NCBI GenBank assembly: GCA_030747695.1
Contig: JASLKG010000001.1
Location: forward strand, 62,001 to 126,000
From: Candidatus Poseidoniaceae archaeon
Lineage (GTDB): Archaea > Thermoplasmatota > Poseidoniia > Poseidoniales > Poseidoniaceae
DNA: 64,000 bases
Direction of reading: 5' to 3'
Shown here: positions 9,497 to 17,494 of the stretch, one piece after another
Position numbering within the stretch: position 1 is the first letter of the stretch
Layout of the letters: the number at the start of each line of letters is the position of its first letter
Notes under the pieces: model-generated
The model's database searches: none
What the model was told of the DNA's origin: nothing
Seen by the model: the letters and a program-made list of their open reading frames with translations, nothing else
Made by a program: the position numbers and the translations under genes

Positions 9497-11053
9497 TTGC
9501 CTATCATGGGTTTAGATGATCCAATTCTAGGAATACCAGCAATTAGAGATAATCCGTTTCAAGCAAGGCCCTTAGAATCCGGCCAATCTGATTTGTTAGT
9601 TGGCAGAGGTGAGATCTCTGGGCGTTGGATTCGATTCTTAAATCAGAAGAATGCACGAATGGTTTTACTTGTTGGGGAAAGCGGTTCTGGACGGACTTCA
9701 TTGATGAGGTGCGTATCAGAAGAATCAGGCAAACACGTGCACCTTGATATGTTTCCGAGTACAAATCATGTACGTTCTATACTTGAAGAAATACATGTTT
9801 CTCTAGTAGATTTTGATATACCTTCTTCAAATCAAGAGTTAGTTGGAAGGTTGGTTAATGCGACAAACAATGCAGATGGCCCATTGGCATTGATATCACT
9901 TGATTTTTCAAGTGCTGATGGCAAGTTACTATCTGAAGTAACCTCTAGCCTAATCTCTGCATTAGAACGTCTTGAAGCTTTAGTAGTGATTACTTTAACA
10001 ACAGATCAAAGGGTCCAGTGGCCAGAGACATTAATACAGAAATTCGATCATCTTGAAGTATTGCATCCCCTAAGTGGTGAAGAAGTTAAAGAATTATGTG
10101 AATCAAGAATGGCAACAGTATCCAGAACGGGATGGGTAGTGCCAGAAGATGTAATTGATCATCTTCTTGAAAAGACAAGTGGGATGCCAATGAGGGTCAT
10201 GAGAACAATGAGAGATATGGTTGACTATGAAAGAAGTAACCCCCGGGATGTAAAATTTGAAAACGACTCATCCAACATAATAGAAGAATCTCATGAAGAA
10301 GAAATTGTAGATACAATGGAGTCACAATCCAATGATGAGGAAACTGATAACGATAATCAATTCGATTTCGATTTAGAGGTTCTTGAAAAGGAACCCCCTG
10401 GTATCACTGTTTCAAGTAATGAAATAAGGGTTAGAGGTCCTTTTGGAGGATTGGCTTCAAGAAATAGAACTTATGCTAGGAAGAATCCAAAACCAAATTT
10501 CACAAGTCATAATCAAGCAGAAGTTAGTGGCCCTCAGAATGAATTGTGGATGGCAGAAGGTAGTGAACCTGCTATTGTTCAACAAATTAGCGAAACATAT
10601 GATGAACCCGTGTTCGTTCCTGAAGAAGTGGAGATTGATGAAGATCCAATCAAAGAAATCAATACTAATGAAGTTGAAGACTTCTTAAATCAGTTAAAGA
10701 AAGTAGCCTCATTGCCTCAGGGTATGACTTTAGCAGACTTACTTTCTGCAATGAGGAGGCCAATTATTGGTAATAAGTCAAGTAATGCATTGGACGTACA
10801 AACATTGAGGAATTTGTCTAAATCAGAAGCAGTAATTGTAGAAGTTTCTTCAGAGAGAGAGTTGTCACCCTCAGATAATAGATTACAAGATCGTTTAGGA
10901 ATCAAAAGACCAAGAATGTCACAAATATGTAACCGCCTTTACCGAGCAGGAATCCTTTCAGTACAACAAAAAGGAAGAATTCGATTTTTCAAACTGACAA
11001 ATGATGCTAAGGCGCAACTTGTAGCATGGGGAATGATGGAGGTGACAGTATGA
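9497..11053 (+). CDS. AAA/Orc-like ATPase with degenerate P-loop and C-terminal winged helix
   Basis: A 518-residue protein. Residues about 15-250 look like an Orc/AAA_16-type nucleotide-binding domain beginning NPFQARP...LLVGR. The P-loop is GESGSGRT (60-67), with Arg66 in place of the catalytic Lys. The Walker B region (LALISLDFSS) lacks the usual acidic pair, so ATP hydrolysis is doubtful. An acidic, low-complexity middle (about 255-390) leads to a C-terminal winged helix (SDNRLQDRLGIKRPRMSQIC, then RAGILSVQQKGRIRFFKLT). The start may be TTG 9497 (GAGGT 4 nt upstream) or ATG 9506. The next gene overlaps it by ATGA. Likely a DNA-binding regulator; function unknown. Confidence 0.75.
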   Translation: MPIMGLDDPILGIPAIRDNPFQARPLESGQSDLLVGRGEISGRWIRFLNQKNARMVLLVGESGSGRTSLMRCVSEESGKHVHLDMFPSTNHVRSILEEIHVSLVDFDIPSSNQELVGRLVNATNNADGPLALISLDFSSADGKLLSEVTSSLISALERLEALVVITLTTDQRVQWPETLIQKFDHLEVLHPLSGEEVKELCESRMATVSRTGWVVPEDVIDHLLEKTSGMPMRVMRTMRDMVDYERSNPRDVKFENDSSNIIEESHEEEIVDTMESQSNDEETDNDNQFDFDLEVLEKEPPGITVSSNEIRVRGPFGGLASRNRTYARKNPKPNFTSHNQAEVSGPQNELWMAEGSEPAIVQQISETYDEPVFVPEEVEIDEDPIKEINTNEVEDFLNQLKKVASLPQGMTLADLLSAMRRPIIGNKSSNALDVQTLRNLSKSEAVIVEVSSERELSPSDNRLQDRLGIKRPRMSQICNRLYRAGILSVQQKGRIRFFKLTNDAKAQLVAWGMMEVTV

Positions 11054-12084
11054 GCTGGTCAGTTTCACATTCATGGCAATCTCCATCGATAATATCAACC
11101 ATCTGTTCTGTTGGTGAAGATTTGTTGGTTGCTTATGGTTTAGAAGTTGAACTCCTTGACTCAGAAGGAAGAACACGATGGAGAAAGTCATTACCATTCA
11201 AAATACATGCTGCAACATATGACAGTGGGAAAATTGGTATTTTGTGTGGGCATGGATTCCATATTTTGAATGCATCAGATGGAAAGCAATTAGGTGAAGG
11301 AAGATCCACAGATGGTGGTTTTAGTGACATAATGAAGAGACCAGGTGGAGGGTGGATACTTTCCTGCAGAGAGGGTTATTTGCATATTTTCAATGGAGAA
11401 GGTCGAGGACTAAAAAGACTTGACAGCGGAGGCGTTAGAAGATTGGTTGGATGGTTCGATAGAGAACATTTACTATGGCAAGATCAGGATGGTAAATTAC
11501 GATGTGCAAGATTGGCCAATAATGACTCTCAGCGTTTGTTGGAAGATAGAATATGGTCATGGGTTAGCCGTATGTCCGGCGGTAGAATCCTATTACAGTC
11601 AGCAGATGGAATGCTTTGGGAAGGAACCCCTCACCCATATGGGTGGGATGGTATTGAAACAGTAGACACGCGTTCATTGGAACCTCTTGCTGCACATAGG
11701 GCTGGAGATGGATGGTGGGTTCTTTCCATAGAAGGAGAATTACATAACATGTCTAATGTCAACGATCAAGATGGAGATGTGGCAAATTCTAACTTAGGTG
11801 ATATGTTAATTGGCCTTGCTGCTGATAAGATTGTTACTGCGAAACGAGATGGATTGGTGAGATTTTGGCAATCGCCAGAATTGGCAAACTTAAGACGTGT
11901 TGAAATTCAAATGAAAGTAGCTGAAGTTCAGATGGCAAGTGATTGGGAAGAAAGAAGACGAATCTTCCAAAGGGCGTGTGTTGCTGAAGATGAAGGACGT
12001 ATTTCATTAGCGATTGAGCTATATGAATCATTAGGCCGCAGTTCAGATGTTAATCGATTATTAGCGAAACAGAGAGGTGATTGA
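11050..12084 (+). CDS. Beta-propeller (WD40/PQQ-like) protein
   Basis: A 344-residue protein of repeated beta-blade segments, for example VEVELLDSEGRTRWRKSL, FHILNASDGKQLGEG, LHIFNGEGRGLKRLD and the late IVTAKRDGLVRFWQSPE, typical of WD40/PQQ propellers. The last 50 residues are helical and charged (QMASDWEERRRIFQRACVAE). ATG 11050 is chosen because it overlaps the upstream stop as ATGA and follows GGAGGTGA. The frame opens 24 bp earlier at 11026. The tight coupling to the AAA/winged-helix gene suggests that both proteins work in one complex. No signal peptide; cytoplasmic. Confidence 0.75.
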   Translation: MSWSVSHSWQSPSIISTICSVGEDLLVAYGLEVELLDSEGRTRWRKSLPFKIHAATYDSGKIGILCGHGFHILNASDGKQLGEGRSTDGGFSDIMKRPGGGWILSCREGYLHIFNGEGRGLKRLDSGGVRRLVGWFDREHLLWQDQDGKLRCARLANNDSQRLLEDRIWSWVSRMSGGRILLQSADGMLWEGTPHPYGWDGIETVDTRSLEPLAAHRAGDGWWVLSIEGELHNMSNVNDQDGDVANSNLGDMLIGLAADKIVTAKRDGLVRFWQSPELANLRRVEIQMKVAEVQMASDWEERRRIFQRACVAEDEGRISLAIELYESLGRSSDVNRLLAKQRGD

Positions 12085-12382
12085 AATTCAATTAAGCGAC
12101 AAGATATCTGAAGAAAAACTCATTCATTATATCGGTCTGACGAAGAAAGCGAGAGAAAAAGCCACTCCTATACACGAAGAGGGCACGACTGAAGCATCAC
12201 AATTAGCAGTCATGTTACGTATGGCTGATGATTATGCAAATGATGCGATTCATTTTATGAATAATGGTGATTTTGTTCGATCTTTTGGAGCAATAAATTA
12301 TGCTCATGCATGGATTGATGCAGGTGTCAAATTACGTTTGTTAGATGGACACGGTGATGATGTTTTGTTCACACTTCCTTAG
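12077..12382 (+). CDS. DUF357-family archaeal protein
   Basis: A 101-residue helical protein resembling the archaeal DUF357 family: alternating charged and hydrophobic helices around ASQLAVMLRMADDYANDAIHFMNNGDFVRSFGAINYAHAWIDAGV (residues about 40-85). It starts with GTG at 12077, overlapping the end of the propeller gene by 8 bp, so it is translationally coupled as the third gene of the operon. The biochemical role of DUF357 proteins is not established. It ends 5 bp from the convergent PIN gene. Confidence 0.7.
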   Translation: MIEIQLSDKISEEKLIHYIGLTKKAREKATPIHEEGTTEASQLAVMLRMADDYANDAIHFMNNGDFVRSFGAINYAHAWIDAGVKLRLLDGHGDDVLFTLP

Positions 12383-12387
12383 ATTGA

Positions 12388-12750
12388 TTATCCAACAAAT
12401 TTGAGGTGTGATCTACCACTAACTTCAATCCATTCTAATCCTTCAACAGAGAGACGTTTTTTTAATTCAGTATCAACAGTCAATATAGGCCAATTATTAT
12501 TTTTTGAAATATCAATCAATTGATCATCCGTGTGGTTGCCAGAATGTTTTGAAACATCAATCAATTCTGCTTTTTGAATTAGCATATCTAATAACAGTCC
12601 TTTTCGATCTAGTGCTTCAAGCTCTTGTATTACCTTGGAGGTTGTTGCTAATTGATTGTAACCACAAATTTGTATCAGTGATTGATCGATATTTATTCCA
12701 GCATCAATCACTGCGACCCAACCACAAGCATCGATCAGTACTTTCTTCAT
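12388..12750 (-). CDS. PIN-domain protein, archaeal Fcf1/UPF0129-like
   Basis: PIN domains are Mg-dependent RNases. The archaeal Fcf1-like proteins are thought to act in rRNA processing. The 120-residue protein shows the acidic positions of the fold: Asp7 in VLIDAC, Glu in VIQELEAL, Asp in HTDDQLIDIS and Asp in LTVDTELKKRL. ATG 12750 (MKKVLIDA) is preferred over the upstream frame start at 12789, which would overlap aIF2-gamma. It follows the aIF2-gamma stop by 5 nt, an arrangement found in many archaea that supports a translation or ribosome-biogenesis role rather than a VapC toxin. No antitoxin is adjacent. Confidence 0.8.
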   Translation of the reverse strand: MKKVLIDACGWVAVIDAGINIDQSLIQICGYNQLATTSKVIQELEALDRKGLLLDMLIQKAELIDVSKHSGNHTDDQLIDISKNNNWPILTVDTELKKRLSVEGLEWIEVSGRSHLKFVG

Positions 12751-12755
12751 ATCGA

Positions 12756-13994
12756 TCACTCGATAGTACCATGTCCAATCAATCTCCAACGAGAGCCCAC
12801 TCTACGAGATAATGAGATTCTTTGTGTAGAATCAGCACATATTGGTAGTTTGAGATTAAGTGTGGCTTTTCCCTTTCCTGTGGCAGAAACAGTACCTACA
12901 CTTGTTGCAGTTGCAACATTAACCATCAGCATTTCTCCAGGTCTTAGTGGCATTATTGGCATTGGTTCTTCTCCTTCTCCAGCAACCATATTTTCCAATA
13001 GATGAATTGAGATATTTACTTTGTCACGAACTTCAGGAAGATCACCAACTCTTGCAACGACCTGGCCTGATAGATTATCAGAAGTAGTTACTGATGGATC
13101 AAGTGGAGTTGCCATGCCGCAAAGTCCACCTGCATGCATATTTTCAAGCGATAATCCTCCTCCTTGCATCGAGACTACCTTGGAATTTATTGGTTCATAG
13201 CGAACTTTGTTACCTTTCTGGATTTTCCTTCCTGGCCCAATTATGATGTCATCACCAATATTGAATTCGCCTTCAATGATACTTCCTCCAATCACTCCTC
13301 CACGTAATTTGCTTGGGCGAGTACCCGGTTTGTTGATGTCAAAAGATCTAGCTACATGCATTATTGCTCTCTTATCATCGGATCTATCCGGAGTCGGGAT
13401 GGTATCTTCAATTGCATGTATAAGAATGTCTAAGTTCACATCATGATGAGCAGAAACAGGAATTATTGGTGCTTTTTCAGCAATTGTATCGTTAATGAAA
13501 TTCTTTATTTCATTGTAAGATTCCAATGCTCTTTCTCTACTAACCAAATCTATTTTATTTTGGACAATCACTATATTTTCTATTCCCGCAATTTCCAAAG
13601 CCATCAAATGTTCTCTTGTTTGAGGTTGAGGGCATGTTTCGTTGGCAGCTACCATTAACATAGCTCCATCCATAATTGATGCACCAGTAATCATAATTGC
13701 CATCAATGTCTCGTGACCAGGAGCATCTACAAATGAAATTACACGTTGTAGTTCCTTATCCTTATCTTTACCCCCATCAGGACGACGACCTGTAGCATAA
13801 TATTCGCCATCTGAAGTTTTGTAAAAAGCAGTATCGGCATATCCTAGTTTTATTGAGATTCCACGCTTTCTTTCTTCAGAGTGAGTATCAGTCCACACAC
13901 CTGAAAGGGCTTGAGTTAGAGTTGTTTTACCATGGTCAACGTGACCTACTAATCCAATATTGACTTCGGGTTGAGCGGGAAGCGTTCTAACCAT
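12756..13994 (-). CDS. eif2g: Translation initiation factor aIF2 subunit gamma
   Basis: The GTPase subunit of aIF2, which brings initiator tRNA to the ribosome. The 412-residue protein has G1 GHVDHGKTT (17-25), switch I SEERKRGISI, G3 DAPGHE, G4 QNKIDLV and G5 VSAHHD, then the domain II/III beta barrels (RSFDINKPGT, GGVIGGSI). Start candidates are ATG 13994 (used) and ATG 14003; GGGAGG lies 10 nt before the first and 1 nt before the second. The zinc knuckle between switch I and G3, which usually has four cysteines in euryarchaea, is replaced by a Cys-free insert (FYKTSDGEYYATGRR). It lies downstream of S6e, a conserved archaeal arrangement. Confidence 0.95.
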   Translation of the reverse strand: MVRTLPAQPEVNIGLVGHVDHGKTTLTQALSGVWTDTHSEERKRGISIKLGYADTAFYKTSDGEYYATGRRPDGGKDKDKELQRVISFVDAPGHETLMAIMITGASIMDGAMLMVAANETCPQPQTREHLMALEIAGIENIVIVQNKIDLVSRERALESYNEIKNFINDTIAEKAPIIPVSAHHDVNLDILIHAIEDTIPTPDRSDDKRAIMHVARSFDINKPGTRPSKLRGGVIGGSIIEGEFNIGDDIIIGPGRKIQKGNKVRYEPINSKVVSMQGGGLSLENMHAGGLCGMATPLDPSVTTSDNLSGQVVARVGDLPEVRDKVNISIHLLENMVAGEGEEPMPIMPLRPGEMLMVNVATATSVGTVSATGKGKATLNLKLPICADSTQRISLSRRVGSRWRLIGHGTIE

Positions 13995-14034
13995 GCTCCC
14001 CATTCCTCCCAAGTAAAAGATCAGCCTCGCGGCT

Positions 14035-14517
14035 TCACTCAGTGCTCTCCTCTGAATCACTTGCAAGAATATCTGCAAGACTCTTGTTAGCAGCTTCAAT
14101 TACTTTCAGATTAATCTGCCTAGTATCTTGAGAAATTGTATTACCTCTGAAGAATCTACGTTTACGCATCCCATCAGGTTTGTATCTGAAACGCCTCTTT
14201 TCTCCACCTTTTGTTTTGTGAACTAAATCATGTCCTTTGAAACCAGTAGAAGCAGTTACTAGAACAGATTGTCTTGAGCCACCTTGTAAATCAGACCTCA
14301 TTGGAGTTCCAGTTTTGTCAGACCCTCCAGTAATCTCAAGTTTATATCCAGCGAGAGTTTTGTCTCCTTCCCCTACAAAGATTCCATCAATCATATCACC
14401 AATCTTCTTTCCTAGAAATTGTGACATGTTATTTCCACTGATTGAAGTATTGTATGAATGACCGCCATTTTTTGAATCAGTGTCATTTACCACTGCGATG
14501 AATGTAGTGTCAGCCAT
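14035..14517 (-). CDS. rps6e: 30S ribosomal protein S6e
   Basis: An archaeal/eukaryotic small-subunit protein. The 160-residue product has the S6e core: FLGKKIGDMIDG, YKLEITGGSDKTGTPMR and GGSRQSVLVT...GEKRRFR. The basic MRKRRFFRGNTI segment and the ISQDTRQINLKVIE helix region follow. It is some 30 residues longer than the common archaeal form because of an N-terminal extension and a C-terminal acidic tail. The gene order S6e then aIF2-gamma matches many archaea. Start ATG 14517. Confidence 0.95.
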   Translation of the reverse strand: MADTTFIAVVNDTDSKNGGHSYNTSISGNNMSQFLGKKIGDMIDGIFVGEGDKTLAGYKLEITGGSDKTGTPMRSDLQGGSRQSVLVTASTGFKGHDLVHKTKGGEKRRFRYKPDGMRKRRFFRGNTISQDTRQINLKVIEAANKSLADILASDSEESTE

Positions 14518-14589
14518 AGTATCAACCCTTAGAGCAAGTTGGCGACATAGGTCGGGTATATAGGCCCACCGACTACCAAAATTGGCAAA

Positions 14590-15774
14590 TTATCGTCGCA
14601 GTCTTGCAGGAATAAGGGTTTCAAGACGTCTTGAAACATCACTAGGTAACATATGCGGCATAGAAATGTGCTGTGTTCTTCCCCTTCCATCATCCAACTG
14701 ATCAGTTCTTGTTTCAATGATCTGATTTTGCATCATACGTTTGATATGTTTCCAAATAGTCGTATGCCCTTTTGGAGATTGATTATATTCTTCACATACC
14801 ACTTGGTAGAGCTTTGAAGCCTCACCACTTGTGACAAATTCTTGTCGTTTCAATCTTCTACAAATTCCCAATAGAAGTAACATACAATGTACTGGAAGAC
14901 CTTCAATATCCAAAGAGTCGACATTTGAGGGCAATGTAACAACAGTACTCTGTACATCTTCTGGAAGAATTTGGCTTCTTCCTGAAACTTCAGCTCTTTT
15001 TGCTGCACCTTCTATCAATTCAATTACTTGTCTTGCGTCACCAGAAGGTGCCGCTGCCTGAGATGCCAATTTGATAATTTCTTCAGTAAAAGATCCTTTC
15101 ACTAAACCAATATCAGATCGTTGCATTGCAATTTCAAAAAGACCCGCTTCATCATATTTTTTCATACGTAAATGATTAGTCCTACCCATCCTAGAAATAA
15201 CTGCATTTTCTAAGAGATCTAGAACTTGCTCTTGTGAAATCATGATTAGGGAAAGAGTTCCTCTGCGGGCAGTATCTTCGTCTATACGTAGCAATCTATA
15301 GATTAGATCGTCACCAGATTTACGTAATAGGTGATCGACTTCATCTAGAACTACAATTAAATGAGAATTATCACTTGACATCATTCTTCTGAGCGATGTT
15401 AGCAGTTCACTAACCCCCAACCCTCTATCAGGATGACCGGGGTCTAAATCTTGGATAATCTTTTGAATCGCTCGAGATGAAGTTGAAGCATTTCTGCAGT
15501 TAACATGTACGCTACGTATGTTTCTCTTGTCTGAAAGATGTTTTACAATGTCTATGCAAAATCGCTTTACTAATGCAGTTTTTCCAGAACCAACAGGACC
15601 TGTTACAACTGCACGACTTGCTCCATCTTTATGGCCTAAGCCGATGAACATCCCTGCAAGTTGTTTTTGATCATCATTCCTTCCAACTAATTCGTCGGGT
15701 ATATAGTCAAAACCAAATATTTCTGGCTGTGAAAGAACCAATCCCGCACCAATGCGGTCTAAGTAAGAACTCAT
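14590..15774 (-). CDS. cdc6: Orc1/Cdc6 replication initiator
   Basis: Binds archaeal origins and loads MCM. The 394-residue protein has Walker A GPVGSGKT (59-66), Walker B VVLDEVD (141-147), a sensor 1 region around LSLIMISQ and the sensor 2 motif SGDARQVIEL. A C-terminal winged helix (KGHTTIWKHIKRMMQNQIIETR) completes the Orc1 layout at the usual length. The start ATG is at 15774. Upstream there is only a 92-bp gap before dph2. It shows no clear origin-recognition box repeats, so the origin served by this protein may lie elsewhere. It sits with translation genes on the minus strand. Confidence 0.93.
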   Translation of the reverse strand: MSSYLDRIGAGLVLSQPEIFGFDYIPDELVGRNDDQKQLAGMFIGLGHKDGASRAVVTGPVGSGKTALVKRFCIDIVKHLSDKRNIRSVHVNCRNASTSSRAIQKIIQDLDPGHPDRGLGVSELLTSLRRMMSSDNSHLIVVLDEVDHLLRKSGDDLIYRLLRIDEDTARRGTLSLIMISQEQVLDLLENAVISRMGRTNHLRMKKYDEAGLFEIAMQRSDIGLVKGSFTEEIIKLASQAAAPSGDARQVIELIEGAAKRAEVSGRSQILPEDVQSTVVTLPSNVDSLDIEGLPVHCMLLLLGICRRLKRQEFVTSGEASKLYQVVCEEYNQSPKGHTTIWKHIKRMMQNQIIETRTDQLDDGRGRTQHISMPHMLPSDVSRRLETLIPARLRR

Positions 15775-15866
15775 ATCCCTAATTGGTCCTAGTCCACGGT
15801 TATTGAAGATAGGGGCTGAAAAATCTTAGTTACTTTAATACAATAATACCCAAAAAAGAATTTAGG

Positions 15867-16970
15867 TCATGGTATTTCATCGAATTGATAGCCCGTTTCC
15901 CATTTCTTCTCACCTAACGAAACTTCTAATTCAAATGGTGTTACAAGTGGCTTGCCATATTTCACGGCATCATCTATTGCAATTCTTGGACATGCAGTAT
16001 TAACAAAAGCGTCAACTGGATAGAAATCAATTAATTCAGGACCTACATGTTCAAGAGCAAGTAAATATCCCTTTTTCCCATGTTTTTTCAACAAACGTTT
16101 CAGTTTAAGGGCAAGGCTTCTGCGCATTTGGCCCGGTTTTTCTCCAATTAAGATTGCAAATGTATCAGCATCTTGAATCGACATAATCAATCCAAAACGT
16201 TGACGCAATATCCGTTCAATTCTTTCAAAACTCATTTCTGAGGCTTCATCTGTATAAGGATCTAGCATAGCCAATGGCTTCCCTGTATGTAATACTAAAC
16301 CGATTGGATGGAAGTCGCCGCTTCCAAGGAACATATAATGCCCGATTTCATCATCATCGCCAGAATAGTTGCATCCTAAAACTTGACCCGGGAATGTCAA
16401 TCTAGCTCCTCCTACGGGTACTTCAACTTCAAATCCAGCATCTTCCAAATATTTCTTGTATTCAAAGATGAGATGTAAATGTTGTATTGATCCAACTAAA
16501 CCGAGTTTTGTGCCCTTTAGAGGAGATATGCGCCCTACAGCATCTTGAAACCGCTCTTGTGCTTCTTCCGTACTAAGTGCAATTTCACCTTCATCTAATC
16601 TTTCTTTAGCAATAGAGCGATGTTGCTCAAGTATTGGTAACACAGCAGTAATCTCCGGCCGCCCATCATATGTAACATCAATAAATTGAGTTGGCATTCC
16701 TGAATCAATATTCATCTGAGAATGACCCATATGCGCTACTAATTCAACACCCATCATTTTCATTTTGTCATGTACTAAATCACAAGCACCATAACATGGG
16801 TCTGCTGCAAGCACAACTTTAGCACTAGTCCCATCTTCAATTTCATCCATCATTTCCAAAGCTTGCATCTTCAAGCCTTCAGGAACCTGTAAAGCAATTA
16901 GCCGATGGTCATGAGATTTGATTCTCTTAATCAATTCTTCCAGTTGAAAATCATGCCGATTTAAATCCAT
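15867..16970 (-). CDS. dph2: Diphthamide synthase Dph2 (3-amino-3-carboxypropyl-histidine synthase)
   Basis: The radical-SAM-like 4Fe-4S enzyme transfers the 3-amino-3-carboxypropyl group of SAM to a histidine of EF-2, the first step of diphthamide synthesis. The 367-residue protein has the three cluster cysteines of the family, one per domain: Cys59 in DPCYGACD, Cys200 in VLGCNYS and Cys327 in NTACPRIAIDD. The N-terminal LQVPEGLK is also typical. A segment of about 40 residues between domains 1 and 2 (AKERLDEGEIALSTEEAQER) is longer than in the Pyrococcus protein. It is followed upstream by the GcvH-like gene with a 17-bp gap. Confidence 0.93.
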   Translation of the reverse strand: MDLNRHDFQLEELIKRIKSHDHRLIALQVPEGLKMQALEMMDEIEDGTSAKVVLAADPCYGACDLVHDKMKMMGVELVAHMGHSQMNIDSGMPTQFIDVTYDGRPEITAVLPILEQHRSIAKERLDEGEIALSTEEAQERFQDAVGRISPLKGTKLGLVGSIQHLHLIFEYKKYLEDAGFEVEVPVGGARLTFPGQVLGCNYSGDDDEIGHYMFLGSGDFHPIGLVLHTGKPLAMLDPYTDEASEMSFERIERILRQRFGLIMSIQDADTFAILIGEKPGQMRRSLALKLKRLLKKHGKKGYLLALEHVGPELIDFYPVDAFVNTACPRIAIDDAVKYGKPLVTPFELEVSLGEKKWETGYQFDEIP

Positions 16971-16987
16971 TTAATCCCAACACTGAA

Positions 16988-17374
16988 TCAATCTTCTGCC
17001 AGGAAATCGACATACTCATCTGGATCAAGTAAATTTTCCATGTCGACTTCGTAAGGTCTTAGAATGATAATCCAACCTAGATCATATGGCGAATCATTAA
17101 CTAATTCAGGATTAATTTCTACTTCGCCATTTACTTCAACAATTTCTCCCGAAAATGGAGATGGAAATGTAAATTTCTCTTCTGCAGTCCATATCGAGAA
17201 GAAACTTTGGTCATCATCAACTTCTGTTTCTGCATGTGGTAATATGACTCTCAAAATTTCTCCTATGTCTGAACTAAGAAAATCGGATATACCGATTACC
17301 AATCTGTCTTCCTTTTCTTGGTACCAAAGATGGTCCCTCGAATATTTTCTATTATGCGCAATCCCGAATTCCAT
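16988..17374 (-). CDS. Glycine cleavage H-like protein with shifted lysine
   Basis: 128 residues, the normal GcvH length. It aligns through the family: HNRKYSRDHLWY at the N-terminus, VIGISDF, PFSGEIVEVN, then PELVNDSPYDLGWIIILRP and a C-terminal acidic helix. In GcvH the lipoyl lysine lies eight residues before the Pro of PxSG. Here that position is Glu65, and a lysine (K67) lies two residues later in AEEKFTF. Either the hairpin is two residues shorter or lipoylation is lost. ATG 17374 is preferred (GAGG 5 nt upstream) over ATG 17389 and 17452. No other glycine cleavage genes are nearby, so a moonlighting or lipoate-relay role is possible. Confidence 0.8.
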   Translation of the reverse strand: MEFGIAHNRKYSRDHLWYQEKEDRLVIGISDFLSSDIGEILRVILPHAETEVDDDQSFFSIWTAEEKFTFPSPFSGEIVEVNGEVEINPELVNDSPYDLGWIIILRPYEVDMENLLDPDEYVDFLAED

Positions 17375-17494
17375 GACTTCCTCTTCCATGGCCAACCCTA
17401 TGGCGCCGTTTAACAAGTGATATATGAACACAGTGTTTTTTTGAAAAATCATTTATCAGGTTGAATCATATGCTTAATCGCCTTCGCGTACCAC

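Noticed and set aside
12388-12750. PIN protein as a VapC toxin
   Set aside because: There is no antitoxin gene beside it, and its position after aIF2-gamma matches the rRNA-processing PIN family.
15775-15866. Gap upstream of orc1/cdc6 as an origin
   Set aside because: Only 92 bp, without repeated origin-recognition-box-like units or a clear unwinding tract.
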